64,000 nucleotides of DNA from contig NC_048897.1 in the NCBI RefSeq assembly GCF_011077185.1, positions 59,533,936-59,597,935 on the forward strand. Direction: 5' to 3'. The DNA comes from Oxyura jamaicensis (Eukaryota > Chordata > Aves > Anseriformes > Anatidae). The notes beneath the pieces are model-generated. The model ran no database searches and was not told the DNA's origin. It saw nothing but the letters and a program-made list of their open reading frames with translations. Position numbers and translations under genes: made by a program. Shown here piece after piece: positions 10,492 to 25,100 of the stretch (positions are counted from its first letter, which is position 1; the number at the start of each line of letters is the position of its first letter).

Positions 10492-12730
10492 AACATGCTT
10501 AGCACTTTGGAAGACTGAATCCTTATTCACTAGTGGTGGTTTATGTATTTTTTTGGCTTACGAATTTCCTCACTGACCTGGTCCTTTGTTTAATGGTCAG
10601 CCTTCAACATGGTCAGGATTAAAAACTTCTGGGGCTTGTTTTGTCTAGAAGGCTATGGATAATCTCCAGAGGGAATGGCTCATTTTACATAATTACTGAT
10701 GCTAAATAAATATGTTCCTTATAATCAACTTACATTTAATATGAAATTGCTAAGATTTTTGATCAAGAGACTGGTCTTTGACCCACATTTTATTTCTTCC
10801 CTTGTTTAGAACTACGTTGTTTATCTGCAGAAATTAATAATGCCTGTCTACAATTAGTACATCGAATTCTGAAGTTACATTTTGTTTATAATGACTTTTT
10901 CTGTTTCCAAGTTCTCATTGCTTTCTACCAGCTTTTTTCTCATTATTGCCTGAAAAACATTCTTTCAGAATTAGCAGTGGGCTTTATTGGGACTGAGTTC
11001 TCTAGGCAGTTCTGTCAGATGGTTGGTCTTCTCTCAAAATGCCTTGGCCACGTAGGGTAATGATTCTAATTGTCTTCTTCCCCCCCGTTCCTCACCTGTT
11101 CGGCTACAAAGCATCATCTTGGCACTACCTTAATGTTGCTGGAATTAAAGAAGCCAGGGGATCTTTTTCTGTCATGGTCTAATTATTCCCAATTATACTT
11201 TTAAAATTTCACCTACATATGTGGCTAGTATTCTTTCTACATTCATGAGCAAGCATTATAAAGCACCAATCGAACAAATGGAATTAGAAAAAAAAAAGTC
11301 AGGAAAATCTTAGATGTTTCAGGCAAAGGTAGTGGATGCAGTTTTTCCACAGTAGGAACAAACTTTATTTTTTTTCAGGTCACCGAGGAAAGAGAATGTC
11401 ATTGTGTCTGTAGAAGTTTTTGCTTGCTCCCATCAAGACAGAATAGGGGTATGGTTAAATGCTATCTTAAATCTTGATCGTTTGTCTTTCTTTTTGCGCT
11501 CCATCTTTACAATAGCTGGGGTAAAGTGTGTGTGTATCTATTAGCCTAGGTTAGAGTGTAGACAGGCATGTTGTTGCATGTTTAGCTGGAGGGACTGAAG
11601 AAATCATGCATTTAGGTCTTTCCTGCCTCTCAGCTGAGGTGCAGTAAATGACTGTGAATGCTTCCAATGTCATTGTGTAGCAAAGTTAGCAGAAACCACA
11701 CCTCAAACCATACAGCGTCTTAGCAGAGAGGCAGTAGGTTCTAACAGAGCGACTGGTGACTTCCTGAGCAATTCCAGCGAAATTCATAAGAGGAGGAACA
11801 AAAAAAGCTCCTCAGGGAGCAGTGGGTGCGATTGCTTATGGCACTGAAGAGAGGAGAACTTGGCACTAAATGGTGTTGTGATGCTGCCATGGGCTGATTA
11901 CAGACATTGCTTTACTCCCAGTCCCCTTCTTTGCTCGCTTGTGTAAGTTACTTAGGCTATAAGGTAAGGGCTGTCTCTAACTCAGTGTTTGCACCATGGG
12001 TGTTGTATTCAAATATGTTCTAGGAACAAATACTAGGAGTTGCAAATCTGTGAGCATACTGTTTTTAATGCCATTGTACGGATATGTGCCTGGAATCCAT
12101 AAGAAGAATCCACAAGAAGAATTGCATTTCTGGTGCAGTGTCAGTAAGGTCCTACATGATGAAAGCATTACAGGTTATTTTTGCCAACTACCAGAGCTTC
12201 ATTGAGAGAGAATGGTGATGCACAGATAGTTCTAAAAAGCATTTATCACTTCATGACTTTTAAAATTAGATGGCCCAACAATGCTTTTGAGAAATTTGAA
12301 TGATACAATCGGTCACAGTTATATATGTACTTGCAAAATATATAAAAATTGTGCCATTGATGTTTTTGTCTCAGAGTTCAATTTTCTGTTAATGATGACT
12401 TTTTTTTTGTATTTTTACTATTATTCTAAAGGTTTATTCAGCTTGACAGTTGTAGGATTAAGCTTTACAAACAAAAGGATAATATATCCTATGTTTACAA
12501 GTTAGCCAGAGGCCAGGTTTTATAAACTTTAAAAATACAGCTATTGCTAGTTTATAAAATACCAGTCAGCTTTCCAAGAGAGAAAATAAATCCAGCAATT
12601 GAGCTGATTTCTATGGGAGCTTGGTGCCCTCATGTATAATAATATGTTTTGACCTAAAGCAATGTTACACATGCATCTTAAAAATGTTTTGAAAGAGGTC
12701 AAAAAATGGAGCACAAAACAGAGACATATG
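10492..12730. other. Non-coding stretch, nothing recognised
   Basis: AT-rich single-copy-looking sequence with no repeat family or exon recognised. A run of T8 followed by CAG joins GTCACC near 11378, which is acceptor-like but not donor-like. Confidence 0.5.
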
Positions 12731-12792
12731 GGGTCAGACCCTGTAAGGATCTTATACTTCCAGTGAGAGCCTTACATTCCACTGAAAGGGGC
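12731..12792. repeat. Ancient amniote repeat remnant
   Basis: GGGTCAGACCCTGTAAGGA, CAGTGAGAGCCTTACATTCC and ACTGAAAGGGGC occur in the order seen in the 'GGCCAGATCCTG...GTGAGTAGCCTTACTCC...ATTGAAGTCAATGGG' class of old sauropsid repeats. Identity is low; one end is the typical CAGACCCTG boundary. Confidence 0.4.
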
Positions 12793-15700
12793 ACTTGGCA
12801 GGTGACATTCGGTGCCATTCAGAACAGGGGCCATGTAAGGTTTTAGAAACTGATCTTTCTAATCCTTTCTGTCAGACACAATATTTTGCATTAGTTAAAA
12901 TCTGTTATTAAGTTAAAAAGTGGGCCCATAATCACCTGTGTTAGCACCGGGAAAGATGCATGTTTTCTGCCGAAGACCATCTAGTAATACTTCCAATCTT
13001 AAAATTTCAACTCAAAATCCAAGAGATCCGAAGGTTACAGCAAGGAAAAATATGAATTCTGGAAAAGAATTTTGGATGCATCAGGCAACATGGGCATTGT
13101 TATTTACAAGTGTGAAATACAAAGAAAAGCCACATAAATGCAGATTCCTGTTCTATCATTTGCAGCACAGGAATAATTGGTTTTTGTGTCAGAACATTTG
13201 AATTTACAACAGATGAAGAGAACGTCTCAGGTGAACAATGACTGTAGTGCTGGGCATTTTTATTTAGTTTTTAAGTAATGGTGATACATTTAAAGTGATG
13301 AAATTGGATTTGCCACAGGCTCTGGTGCACAGGTCTCCTGTAGCACTGAGGAGGTGCTGCCCTGTTAGTTCTCAATCTTGTCACTTCTGGGGAACAGCAG
13401 TGAAACTGTTTGTTCCTGACAGCAGACAGCCCCACTGCAGAGCCCTGGTTTCATGTTACATTAAGTATTAGTGCTGTTCTTTCAGGAGCTATTATGCTGT
13501 GACATCAAAGATTTTCTGACAGGGCAGTTGTAGGTTAGCACTGAAGTTGTCTACTGAAATTTTTAAGAATGGAATTAAATATATATGATCAGAGTTAATA
13601 TGAGAGATCGGAAACTGCATATAAAGTGGAGTTAGTGGTTAAAGAAAGCTGCAAGAATAATTGTTTGGTTTGGCCTATTTGTCCTTTCTTGTCCAAGGCA
13701 ATTTTTATTGCCTTTAATTTCTACAACACTTCCAAAACTGCTGCCATATGTTAGCATTTTTGTGCAACTGATTATTTTCTGAAAAATGTTATGTGAACAG
13801 AAGGAAAAGGACTTTCATAAAATAAGTGTTCAGTATAGACCTTGCAGTGCGTGTATAAATTAAGCCTTCAACAATAATTGTAATAGCCTTTTTTTTTTTT
13901 TAACTGATTGTCCGATTACTTAAAAGGATCAAGATACAAAATTGAAATAGTAAGAAAGACCTTTGAGTGCCATGCAGAAGCGTAATAGTGATTTCTGAGA
14001 CTGGCATCTTTTTGTAAGAGAGGAACTGTAAGTATGTATAGATTGCGATTTAGACTAGTGATCTTGGGAAGTTCTGAATCCAGTTTCTGGCAGGCTTAAA
14101 GGGAAGATGATAGGGATTTGAAGCAAACTAACTGTGTAACTGTTCTGGACAAAAATATTTCTTGAATGTGTGCGACTTCAAATGTTCCTGTAGATTCTTG
14201 TGTGGTGAAATCAGCGTTGCTACAGCTATGAAATTACTATTATGCTCTGATGAGACAAGTTCAGTGACAGGAAATATCAAAATTAATTTTGGAAACACGT
14301 CTGCATATTTTTGATTACGTTACTAAGGCATTTGTTCCATTTAGTATCAAGCAAGTGAATCATCTATTAAAAATGAAAATGTGTACAATAGAGTAATACT
14401 TTTCCAGCAAAAAAAGCTAGTAAGAAGTTGAATAATGCTGTTTAGTCATAAACAAGGGACTGGCATAATTTTGCTTATTGAGATTAAGAATGAGATTACT
14501 TACATCTGAACCACATGTAGTGGATTTTTTTTTAGTAAGAAGCCAAGAAGTTACACTTATGTGCAAATTAGCCCTTAAAATGCATATGTTAAATAATTGT
14601 CTGTATGTTTAATACTTTCAGTCATGAGAGAAATTGCATACACAATAATACCTCTTTCTTTGAGATGGATTTTTTTTTTTTTTGTCTTGATGTAGCCAGA
14701 AATAAGAGGAGCAATTCTGAAGTCCTTGCTCAGGCAACGATCAAACAGATCATTTGATTGTTTTGAGGCTGCTCTGTTGATTAAAAGCTTGTAGGATCAA
14801 TTTTGAAGTTTATTTTGCAGTAAAACTTGCTATTTAGAATATGCTAATTGACCAAAAACTAGCTGTATGGTAACTTTGATCAGGCATAATGATTTTGCTT
14901 TTTGGATAGCATTGCTCGACTTCTCCTTTGGTTTTCCTGCACTGCAACAGGCTTACTGGCAAACCAGAATCTTTATGACTGAACACTCAGAGGCAGCCAG
15001 TGTAGAATAAAAGCCCATCCTTTTATCCAGATGTGTGAAAATCTGGCAATAGTGGCACTACCCTTGGGAAATCTCACTGTCTGGTGGGAACAGTGGAATA
15101 CATAATTATCCCTTAGCTCTATAGCTTCAGATCTGAACATTTGAAGTATATACAAAGAAAGAAGAATGTGGTAATGCAGCTGGGTGTGGCAGAGAATTGT
15201 TTAAGTGGTTACAAAGGTGCATGACAAGATCTGGTTAGCTACTACATCTACTACATCCTTTGTTGGCCAATAGTTCTAATGCCCTCAAGAGTGAGAGATT
15301 GATTACAAGTAGATTTTTTTTCATTTCTTCCATATTTAAAAAAGTGGCAGGTATGACTGTGCTTTAGAAAAAAAAATATAGTCAGCCATGCGTACTATCT
15401 AGAATGGATTTGAATATTTTACTATTTTGGACAGAGTATCCTTTCATTTAGCATGTAATCACAGAGCCGAAGGATGCTGTTAAATCCAGGTAATGATACT
15501 TACCAGTATATCTGCCCTGTGTCTGTCCTGGCAGCATTTTTTGTATTGCAGCTTCACTCTATTTTCTTGACTATTAATTAGAAATGTGACTTACTTCAGA
15601 AGAGCAAACTGTTCTGGGAGGACTTGTCAAAAGTTCTCTCATTGTAAGGAGGGTCTAGAATCCTTTCAATTTCCTGCACAGAATGCCTGGGGTTTATTGA

Positions 15701-17679
15701 GCAGCCAATATTTCCATTTCTATTTGAATAAACAGCATCAGAAATGACTTGATAAGTGTACCACTAAATAGATCATGTTACAACTTAACTTAGGGTTAAT
15801 GCCTAACAGTCGGTTTTGTTCCATTTTGGTGGCAATGTTCGTGTGAAGGCCAGGCAGTTTCAGAGAAGAAACAAACAGTAGTATTATACTGGATCACAGC
15901 AGCAATTATATTTGGTTGGCTGCAAGTGAAAAGTCGGAAACAACAACAAAAAAAGTGTAGCATGTGAATGTATTTTAAGCACAATTTTAATTATTTAGAA
16001 GAAGCAAAGATATTATTCTAAATCTAAAATGTATTTAGTGTTATTGCACAGGCGTCATGTAACAAAAACTAAGAAATCTAATTTCCTCATAGGTCAGTCT
16101 TTCACTGACTTTTTCTGTCATAGAATGAAGAAGTACTAAGTAATTAATTGAAGGTGTGGTACAAAGACAGTATCCCTTGAAAGCTTCAGATAGATAGCTC
16201 CAGACTTTCCTGGCTTTGTTAGACTCCACAGTAATGAAACGCTTCTGAGAAATCTCTTCTCGTGTGCCTAAAATGTATAAATACAACAAAGGAATAATCA
16301 GTGGAAAGCGAAATGTTTCTTCTCTCAGCCATTCAGTTTAGTTTTGGTAAATCCATAATGAATCACGATGTGAATCCTGTATTACATTTTCAGGACTCAG
16401 TAAGGCCTTTGGGAAAACAGGATCAAAATCTGGGAACCTGATTCTGTAGGTGAGCAATGTTTGCATGTACATTGTGCATTAGTTATACTGGTGTGCTTGG
16501 ACAAGTCAGAAGACCAGCAAACCTTATGGATTACAATTTAAATGATAATAGGGAGACATTTTTCTCCTTCCAGTGAAACCCAGTAAGGGTCCTTTTTTTC
16601 CTCATTTTACCTCCCCTCCCCCCCTTTTTTTTTCCCTTTTTTTAAAGAGATCATTGAGGCACTACAGAAATCTTAGCTGTCTTAGCTTCTCATTCTTATT
16701 TAACATCTCACTTGTGCTTACAGAGTCTGGACTCTTTCTTTGTGACAGTTCTGTTTCAGAGTTGTCTGCCAGAAATGAAGTCAATGGAGAATGGCCATTC
16801 AAGGGCTCCCATTTTTGGAGGTGCCAGAGACACTGTAGGCAAGTCCCAGAAGGAGGGCATGAACAGTTGTGTATGCCATCTCCCCCAGCTGAGGCTGAAT
16901 GGGATCGTTAGCTCTGTACTGGTATGGGGGGAACTGCTGTTGATTCAGGCCTTAAAATTTGTTTAGCTGCTGAGTAAACTTGAGTAGTTCAGCCCTGATG
17001 GAATCGCGGTAAGTCAGTAGTCGGTATCTAATAAGGTACTATTTTTATAACTTAACAGGACTTTTCCTCTTCCATCTGATCTCAAAGCCCAAAGAACTGG
17101 CAAGGCATTGCTTGCTATATACGCTAGGCAAGAAGACACCATCAGCTGTCTTTGGGCTAGGAGGGCTTGCTGTGCAACCTCAATGACCAAAATGCAGAGA
17201 CAGAAGAAGCCTGGCTTACGTTACTGTGCTGGGAAAATGACAAATTGTTTCACTCACACTTGCTACCAAGTTCCTGGTTAGTTTGTCATGTAAAGGTGTA
17301 AAGTTCTGGTGAATTTGGTGAGACATTCCTGGGGATTTCTGATGACAGGCACGTTCTTCCAGGTTTAGAAGTACTTTTGTAAGACTCAGAAGAGAATTCA
17401 TGTGAACAGTGGAGGAGCTTTCCTTTTGGTTCTCTGTGCCTTTTCCATGCAGTATTTTTCAGTCACTCTTTTTCTCTAAATCATCTACCCAGCCATGTCT
17501 AAACTCTCTTGCAGGTTGGAAGGTGAGTGTATATAAGGGAGAATACGCACAATTGCTACTTGTCTTCTAAATTTGTATGGAGATGATAAGGGACACCAGT
17601 GCATCTAAATAAGCAAGATGGTAGTACACTGTGTTTAATTAATCCTCCACTCTTGAGAGAGAAATACTGTAGGCAAGTA
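12793..17679. other. Non-coding stretch
   Basis: Contains T tracts at 13889-13901 and 14670-14683, and a C/T-rich run around 16590-16645. Frames of up to 112 codons near 16573-16966 have no recognisable domain. At 17515-17522 an acceptor-like TCTCTTGCAG is followed eight bases later by the consensus donor AAG/GTGAGT. Confidence 0.55.
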
Positions 17680-17816
17680 TGTTTATTCTCACTTTTCCAG
17701 TTGGGAAACTGAAGCAGGAAGGTTTCAAGATGGTTTGAGTCCTAGCCAGAATTCAAACTCAGAAGATATGGCTCATTTCCAGGCCTGTGCTTAAACTGAA
17801 GACCATCTCTCTTTCT
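17680..17816 (-). repeat. MIR SINE, antisense, diverged
   Basis: On the + strand the segment TTTTCCAGTTGGGAAACTGA, followed by AGGAAGGTTTCAAGATGGTTTGAGTC and AGAATTCAAACTC, mirrors the MIR consensus read in reverse (ACAGATGAGGAAACTGAGGC, the 'AGAGAGGTTAAGT' word, then GGATTCGAACCC). The tail GTGCTTAAACTGAAGACCATC fits the tRNA-derived head in reverse. MIR copies are very old tRNA-derived SINEs shared across amniotes, so the level of decay is expected. Confidence 0.6.
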
Positions 17817-20779
17817 TATGCAGTATTTTGTAATAAAGATAAGATTTTTTTATACCATTGCATATGTGGTTAGAGGTAGTTCTTTCTGTACTTAGAGCTG
17901 CCTTTTCTCCATGGCTTTCAATGGAGCATATGTCTGCTTGATCCATGCTCTAGTGAGGACGCAGACAGCTCATAACAAATCTGTCGTTTATTCCGGTTTT
18001 CTTCCTGCCGGAAGGGGACTGCTCTCTTATGTAGCAGGCAGTACCACTTTATAACATCAGTAGTTCTGTTGCAGTGAATTTGAGATTACAGCAGGCCCTG
18101 GCAGGCTGCGGAGTTCACCCATCCTGCTCTTAGTTAACCAGCCATGAGCTCCCACCATATGTATGACTGAGCATCTGTATCTCTCGTATTTGTCATTGTG
18201 GCTACAGCAAGTGAGGCCTGAAATCCAAACCCACTTCTTCCTAGCACAGTGAAGGAGGAAGTTAAGTTAAACCACCAGAAACTTTCTTTTAATTCATTTT
18301 GTCCTTGAATTTTTCTGCATATGTTTCATCCTATCTTTCTGTTTTACAACTCAGCAATATATTCTGTCTTGAAAACAACATTAAGTGTAGCTATGCGAGC
18401 ACACACTGAGAGGAGAATATCCCCCCACAGTGTTTACAGCAACACCTCTAGGTGACGGCAGGCAGTAAGCTTTCTTTTTATAGAGCTCCAGACTACAGAT
18501 CATTAGCTTGATATGGTAGCTCAGTGGTGCAAAGTCATTTGAATATTTATTACCCTGCTTAAGACTTTCTCTTTTCAAGTGGGAAATAAATGTGATAAGA
18601 CCCCCTTTCTGTCCTCTTGCTTGTTATGCTAAAGCACAAATATATGAAATGGATTTTAATTGTATTCCCTTGAACCTCTGTGTTAGAGACCAGCAACTTG
18701 GATATTTTTTTTAAACCAAAAAGTGCGTGGAACAACTGCTCAAGTCTGCACAGTCTTTTTTTTACAACCTTTTCTCAAAGTTTGGTAGGATATTTGGCTC
18801 CAGAAATAAGTTGAATTTTCAAAATTTAATATATAAATATTAATCATGACATAGAAAAAGGCAGCTTTATAAACGTATATTTGAATGGGGCACTGTTACT
18901 TAACTGAAGTACAGATGTAAAGGCCCCTTAAAACTGGACTTGGCCAACAGTCATAGATTTTGAGAAATAGTAACAAACCAAACACTGTGTAAATGAAGGT
19001 GTCTGTGGAAAAAACAACAACCCTATTACAATACGATCAGCAAGACATGAAAGCCAGCAGCAGGCAACAGAAAGGCAGAGGCAGGCTCCTGAATATATTT
19101 TAAAGGTAGAATGTTGTCAGGGTGTTTTCATTTAGCTATTTTAAGATGTCTGTGTTTCACTTGCTACAGTCACAAATTCTAACTGTGAATAATAGGAATC
19201 ATTATATGGGTGTAAATGCTATATTGACTACATTTTTCAGGCTCAAACACACCTTCCTTGTTGGCAGTGGAAAGCGATGAATGAGGCATTTTATTAAAAC
19301 TGGTGCTTGTGGTTCTAATCAAAGGTCACTGGTTAGCTCTCAGTTTTCAGTCTCAGATTTGTCTAGATGTTTGATCAGGGGGCTGCAATGAAATTATTAT
19401 GACAAAGACTTTGTACTAGGCGGTATCTGTCTGCTGAAACTTGAAAGTCTTTGCCACAGTGATGCTGACAGCATGTGAATGCTGAAAGAATGTGCAAGAA
19501 ATGTTATGTCTTAAAGAAACCTTTATTAAGTATCATCTTCCCTTTGTGTTACGTTTGAAATCATTTCAGTTGCTATTAAGGTACGAATGAAAAGGTGTTT
19601 CATTGATTAAAGGTGGCGTGTTTTTTTTTTTTTTTTAAGTGTATTGTATGCTTTAAGACAGTCTTCCCATTACTTACACTGCTCAGTCCCTGCTGCACAC
19701 AGCAAGTTCATTAACATGCAGATATGCAGTGATTGAAGTCGGGTTGCCTTTTACATTGGAGTTGTCTTGATATAATGAGCTTCTCTTTAATGTTCAAAAA
19801 ACTGTTGTTACTTTCTAAAAGGGGTTTGTTTGTGAATGTCATTAAATTTAATTCCATCTTCAAACAATTTCAGTATTGTTCAGTTTACTACAATTAACAT
19901 GCTTGCTGGTACTAAAAACCTACTTACTTATTTATTTTTTAACAGATACATTTTAACTTTTAGGCAATGTGTGGTGGTGGTGAGGTGCTGTGAATGTTGA
20001 ATGAGAGACCTGCTACTTAACACATGGATTCAATATTTTAATTGGTGCCCGTGTGCAAAAATACTAGAGTAAAAGTAGGTTAGGGTTATTCTTACTGTTT
20101 TTCCTCTTGGGCTGGGATAGGCAGCATTTTGTCAGGGAGAGAGAGGAGAAACAGTCGAACTACCACCCTATCTGTGCCAGCCTCAGGTTGTTTGTTAAAT
20201 TAGGCCAGGCAAATGGAGAAGGAGATGCACTGGTCAGGTTATCTGTCTTTGCTAATGAGAGGATAACGGGATGTAAACCTAAAAAGGTTGTTTGTAGTTT
20301 TCTGCTCAGTGTTTCTGATGTGAAAAGATTTCATCACCCAGGAAACACAAGGTAGAAACTTCTTGCTGTGAGGTCAAAAGGCAGTGAACATCCTGTTGCT
20401 GAGATTATGACTCTGAGTCTTCTGTGTAGTTTCACAGCCCATTCAGTGCCAGTGCCTCCTGGAAAATGTGCCTCTCAAAATAAAACGAGGCCTAGCATTT
20501 AAGAAATGATTTGCTTGGTCTGGGGAGAAAAAAAAAAGTGATACCAGACTGAAGGTGGAGTGGGAAGCAAAACTAGGCTGGAAGTAATTTTACTTATCAA
20601 TAAATGCCATTTCAGCACTCTTAAGATACAGTGTCATAGTCCTGGAAGTCTCTCTTGGATTTGGAAACCAACTGACATTATGATCGGACATTTTAAGGAT
20701 GGATTACGACAGAAATGGCGCAGAAGCAAAATATTTAACTGGAGCAAGTAGAACAGGGAAAGAGGAAATACTTTTATAT

Positions 20780-20812
<33 letters not shown>

Positions 20813-22056
20813 AACTCTGCAACATTTAAAGCTATATTTCTGGGACAGTTTTGTATGAACAATCTCTACCTGTAAAGTGGTGGTATGGACAACTGGTCTT
20901 GATATGAAGGAAACGTGATCTTTGTTTTAACTTTTGGGTCTTCATAACGAAGGTTGAATTACAGATAACCCAGGTTACAGTGGTATAGTTTGGCCTGTGG
21001 TCTTGTGAAGAATGCACAGAAAATGAGACACAAAAGTGTTAAACCTGTTCTGGTCAACCAAAAAACCTCCAGTACTGGCTTTGGTGCTACTGAATGGGAA
21101 AGGTTGAAGTTGACTTATTGACATAGCTAGCAGGAAGCCTGGGTACAGATCACGAATGACACCATTTTGTATGCATGTGAAATTGAAAGTAGCTTGTATT
21201 TCTAGGAGGATGGAATACTACCTTGTTGCTATTGAGTTACTATTGGAATACTATTGTTAAACATTTTTTTCCATTTGTACTTACTAATAGAAGCATTTCT
21301 TCATTATCACGGCAATTCTAAAATATCTTTTTCTTATCATCTCCACTGTATTTTTAAATGTTCCATGGAGTATTTGGACTTCCACTGCTATCTGTGAGAA
21401 AACATTCCCTACTTTGATAGACTTGTTACAGTCTGTTTTATCACTATCAAGTTAATTTCCTCTACCTAATTTATTTTGCCAGTGGTGAATCTTCAGTAAT
21501 GATGTGAACATCCTATGATGAGAATCAACAGTCGAAACTTACCCAAACTAACTTTCCTCAAAATGTAATTCTGAAACATAATCCTGAACTCTGTGCAGGG
21601 ATTTTCTCTCTGTAGAAATGTTACATTTAGTTAACCTGAGATTTAAGAGCTTATCTAAGGAGCTTTATTGTCTTCTAAATAAAGATGCTGTGTAGTATGC
21701 ACAGTTTATCTAACTTCAGGTCCTTTTGTGAAGGAGAGAGGGATGGTCTCCTGTATGTGCTGAATTTATGGTTTTGGAAACATCAGTAATGGTACAGAAA
21801 ACCCTAGCTATCTAGGGTTGGGTGGTGTGAATATTGCTTGATAAGAATTTGTCGATTTTCCCGGTAATGACACAGTGTAAGTGTAGCTTTATTGCTGCCA
21901 GTGAAGTTGATGTTAGCTGTTCCTGGCAAGTAGGAGTAGCAAAATGGCCATCTTTAGAAGTAGAAATTCAACTTCGATAGAGGCATTTGTTGCAAATGAA
22001 GGACTTGATCCTCAAGAACGTCCTCCTTATATGTTCCAGGCCCTTAGGCACGTTAT
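17817..22056. other. Non-coding stretch with long T tracts
   Basis: No gene recognised. T16 lies at 19621-19636 and T28, the longest homopolymer in the window, at 20781-20808. The 82-codon frame at 20107-20355 shows no domain. Confidence 0.55.
20781..20808 (+). repeat. T28 homopolymer
   Basis: Twenty-eight consecutive T residues followed by AATAAACTC. Read on the minus strand it could be the A-tail of a retroposed transcript, but no signal, gene body or target-site duplication was recognised to its left. Confidence 0.85.
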
Positions 22057-22110
22057 GGAGCCCCATTAAAGTCAAATAAGATTTTTCTTGGGATCATGAC
22101 ATAACTGTAG
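22057..22110. repeat. Ancient amniote repeat remnant (CCCATTAAAGTCAA)
   Basis: GAGCCCCATTAAAGTCAAAT and TTTTTCTTGGGATCATGAC correspond to the common old word pair 'CCCATTGAAGTCAATGGGAG' and 'GGATCAGG'. The palindromic half is decayed. Confidence 0.45.
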
Positions 22111-25100
22111 TGCAGCTCCAATTACAAAATCAGACCCTTAAATGAGCCTCACCTCTCTGATTTGTGTTATTATTCTTTTTGCTTTTTGAGAAATTTTTCC
22201 ATAACCTTGTCCCACAAAAGCAGAGTCATTGATACATTGGTCAGATGAGTAATTACTTGTTTTGCCTTTTTGGGTTATCACCATATTGTTTAAGTTTTTT
22301 TTTTTTTTTTTTCTAATTACTTTGTTTTTTATTTTTATCTTTAAGTCTTAAAAATATTTAAATGCTTGCATATGAAAATGGTGTTGAAATAAACTAGAGA
22401 CTCCAAGTAGACCGGTAACTGCAAGTATATACAGTGCCTGCCTGAAATGACTTTATAGTTTGTTAAAATCAAATGACATTCAGTACGGATACTATGAAGA
22501 GAAAAATCAAAATAGACACCTAATTATAATTACATTTTTTCCTGTCATTATATCCGTACGTGCAGAACAACTGATTTGAGATCACAACAGCTCAATTTGG
22601 TAGGTACAAAGGTTTTTCCTTCCTTTTTTCATCATCTGCAGGATGTAATGTAATTTCTTACACTGACCAGAGTCTGAAATTTCCTCAAGTCAATGTGTAT
22701 GTTACCTAAATTAGTGGAATTAATTAATGGTATATGAATACTACCGAGGTTATAGACACTACAGATTAATCATACAAGTGAAATCCAGAGGCTAAGGCTC
22801 TGATTTGGCCTCGCTGTACATAGATGGCTCTGCCAGCCAAAGTTGTGTTAGCGTGTGCTCTCGTTGCTATTGAAGAAATATAATTGAGAACTAAGAACAA
22901 CAGTTAAATGCGAGGGAGGAAGATACATTCGTGAGATGGGTTTTGCAGTTTATGAATGCAGAATGCATTGGTTTTCTTCCAGATTTTCATGACCTTTTTG
23001 AAATTTTAGTCCAAACTGCCAGCTGCTTTGTTAGATGAAAAATAACCTGTATTTATGAAACTAGCCATTCTGCCTGCAGCTCCTCGTGTACAATGGGACA
23101 GGCGAACAGGAAAAACACAGAAGCACTTCAGTCTGTATCTTACATACTACAGAAGGAGGGAATGCAACAGGTGTCTCAGTCATCTGTTTTCATACATTTT
23201 TGAAGGGAGTCAGTCCTCCCTGGAAAGGGCTATATGGTACATGTACATTAAAATATGTGCATGAGTGGGCACATGCGTTTGTGTGATCCTGAAGGAATGT
23301 TAGGTTTGTTGTTAGAGAGCAGCTTGTTTCAAGGCTGAGCCGAGAAAAAGCCAATTAGCGTCAGTGTCAGAAACCTGCCAACTTCAGGGGTGTGTCAGCT
23401 CCTCTATTAAATGGGGGAGGTTGGTGTGGGTGGTGGAAACTAGTCAATGGTACGTATTGACCAGGGAAGGTCTCGGGGCGGGGAGGGATACGACGATGAC
23501 ACAGCAAATGACAGACACACAAAACCCAACCCGAAAGCGTATGTTGCAAATGCTGGTTAGGGAAATTTTACTAAAATGATCCCACTGACACCAGGGTGAT
23601 GTTTTCAGGGGAGGAATGTCTTAAGTTAGAGTTCTGATTCATACCAAGGCTTCACAGTGGATGTGGTCTCCTTCTGAAAGGTGCTTGCCCTTAGAACCAG
23701 GAAGGAAGTGGTGTTTGCCAAGCACCTCTCAAAGTCAGGCCACCTCTGATTTGGTGACTAAAATAGGAAATTAGGAGCCTTGTTTTAGATGCTCATGTTT
23801 CGGCTGTTTTATCAGTTATGCTTTAGGAACAGCCACCATAGGTGCCAGTCTTACCATATCATTATCTATAATTCACCCTACATTTATAACAGATCTGGTT
23901 CCTCATGGATTCCCAGGGGAACAGTGTGTAGTGCAGATGGGACTCTGTCTGATTATGAGCCATTTTGTACGTAGGGCCCCCATGTTAACTGTAACATAGA
24001 TTATACCTTGGTATGAGCAGCAAAGAAACTAAATTTAGTGTGCCAATACCTTGAAAGATGCAGAAATAGCTGGACTGAAAATGCTGTAAATCTTTCAAAA
24101 GATTGTCCAGAAACAAGTCTGACCTTTTATAAATCAGGGTATTGACTCTGAAAACTTTCCTCCAATGTTTTTATTTTATTTTTTTACACTAGACTTTCTT
24201 TATAAAACATCACTTAAGTAGCATGTTTTAGATCAGGTTCATTTTTCTTAAAGCTTTCCTGTGATATGGGAGACAAAAAGCCATTTTACCACTTTATCAC
24301 TGTGGTTTTGGATAACTTGTCAAAAAGTACTAATTTATTCTAAAGTTCATAGAGACAATTAGAAGAGTTGTTTTTTTTTACCTTTCTTTTTGAAAATTGC
24401 TTTCAGTACAGTGCACACAAAAATGTAAGCAAAATGTGAAATACAGATTTGGTTATCTAAACCGATGGGAATAATTTCAATAACTCCTTGGAATTTTTAG
24501 CTTCAGCAGGAAGAGAATAGGAGACGTTTTTTTTTTTTTCAAACTGCTTTCAAGGCACATTTTTTTCCAGGTCTGAATTATTTACCTGCCACTGCTTTTA
24601 CTTCAGCACTTTACAGATAAAGATTTTGGCATTGCCTGTAAGCTAGAGAATACCACACAGTATGCATGTTTATCAGATATACTGTAACTGAGGAGGCTTC
24701 TCTGACCTAAAATGCAGGAGATCTTGCTAATCCTTGCCTCACCCACCATGGAAATATACTTACTGATGCATGTTCTGGGGTTTTTAATATTAGCACATCA
24801 GACGGTGAGAGGGGGAAGAGTAAGGTGTGAAAAAGTGTGAAGCTGCAGCTTAGTATTTTCCAATTGTGAGAAAGAGGGTTTTTAAACCTCTTCAAGAAGC
24901 CCATGATAAATCAGAAATGCCAGCAGGTGAGGCTCTGAAAAAAAAAAAAAATGCTTTGTCCTAAAACTTGTAGGAATGAGGGGCTCAGGAGAGTGAGCTG
25001 CTGCTGCTGCCTCAAAGCCTGAACCAAGTGGCTCTGCAGACACAACGTGCCCCACGATGAGGTTTCCACAGTTAGGTTGCAGGCTGATAAGCAGCTCTTT

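Noticed and set aside
11365..11385. TTTTTTTTCAG/GTCACC as a recursive splice site
   Set aside because: Good acceptor but GTCACC is a poor donor.
16573..16966. Overlapping open frames of 84-112 codons
   Set aside because: One passes through a C/T low-complexity run and neither shows domain-like features; taken as chance.
20781..20808. T28 as the reversed poly-A tail of a processed pseudogene
   Set aside because: No polyadenylation signal in the right place, gene body or target duplication was recognised next to it.
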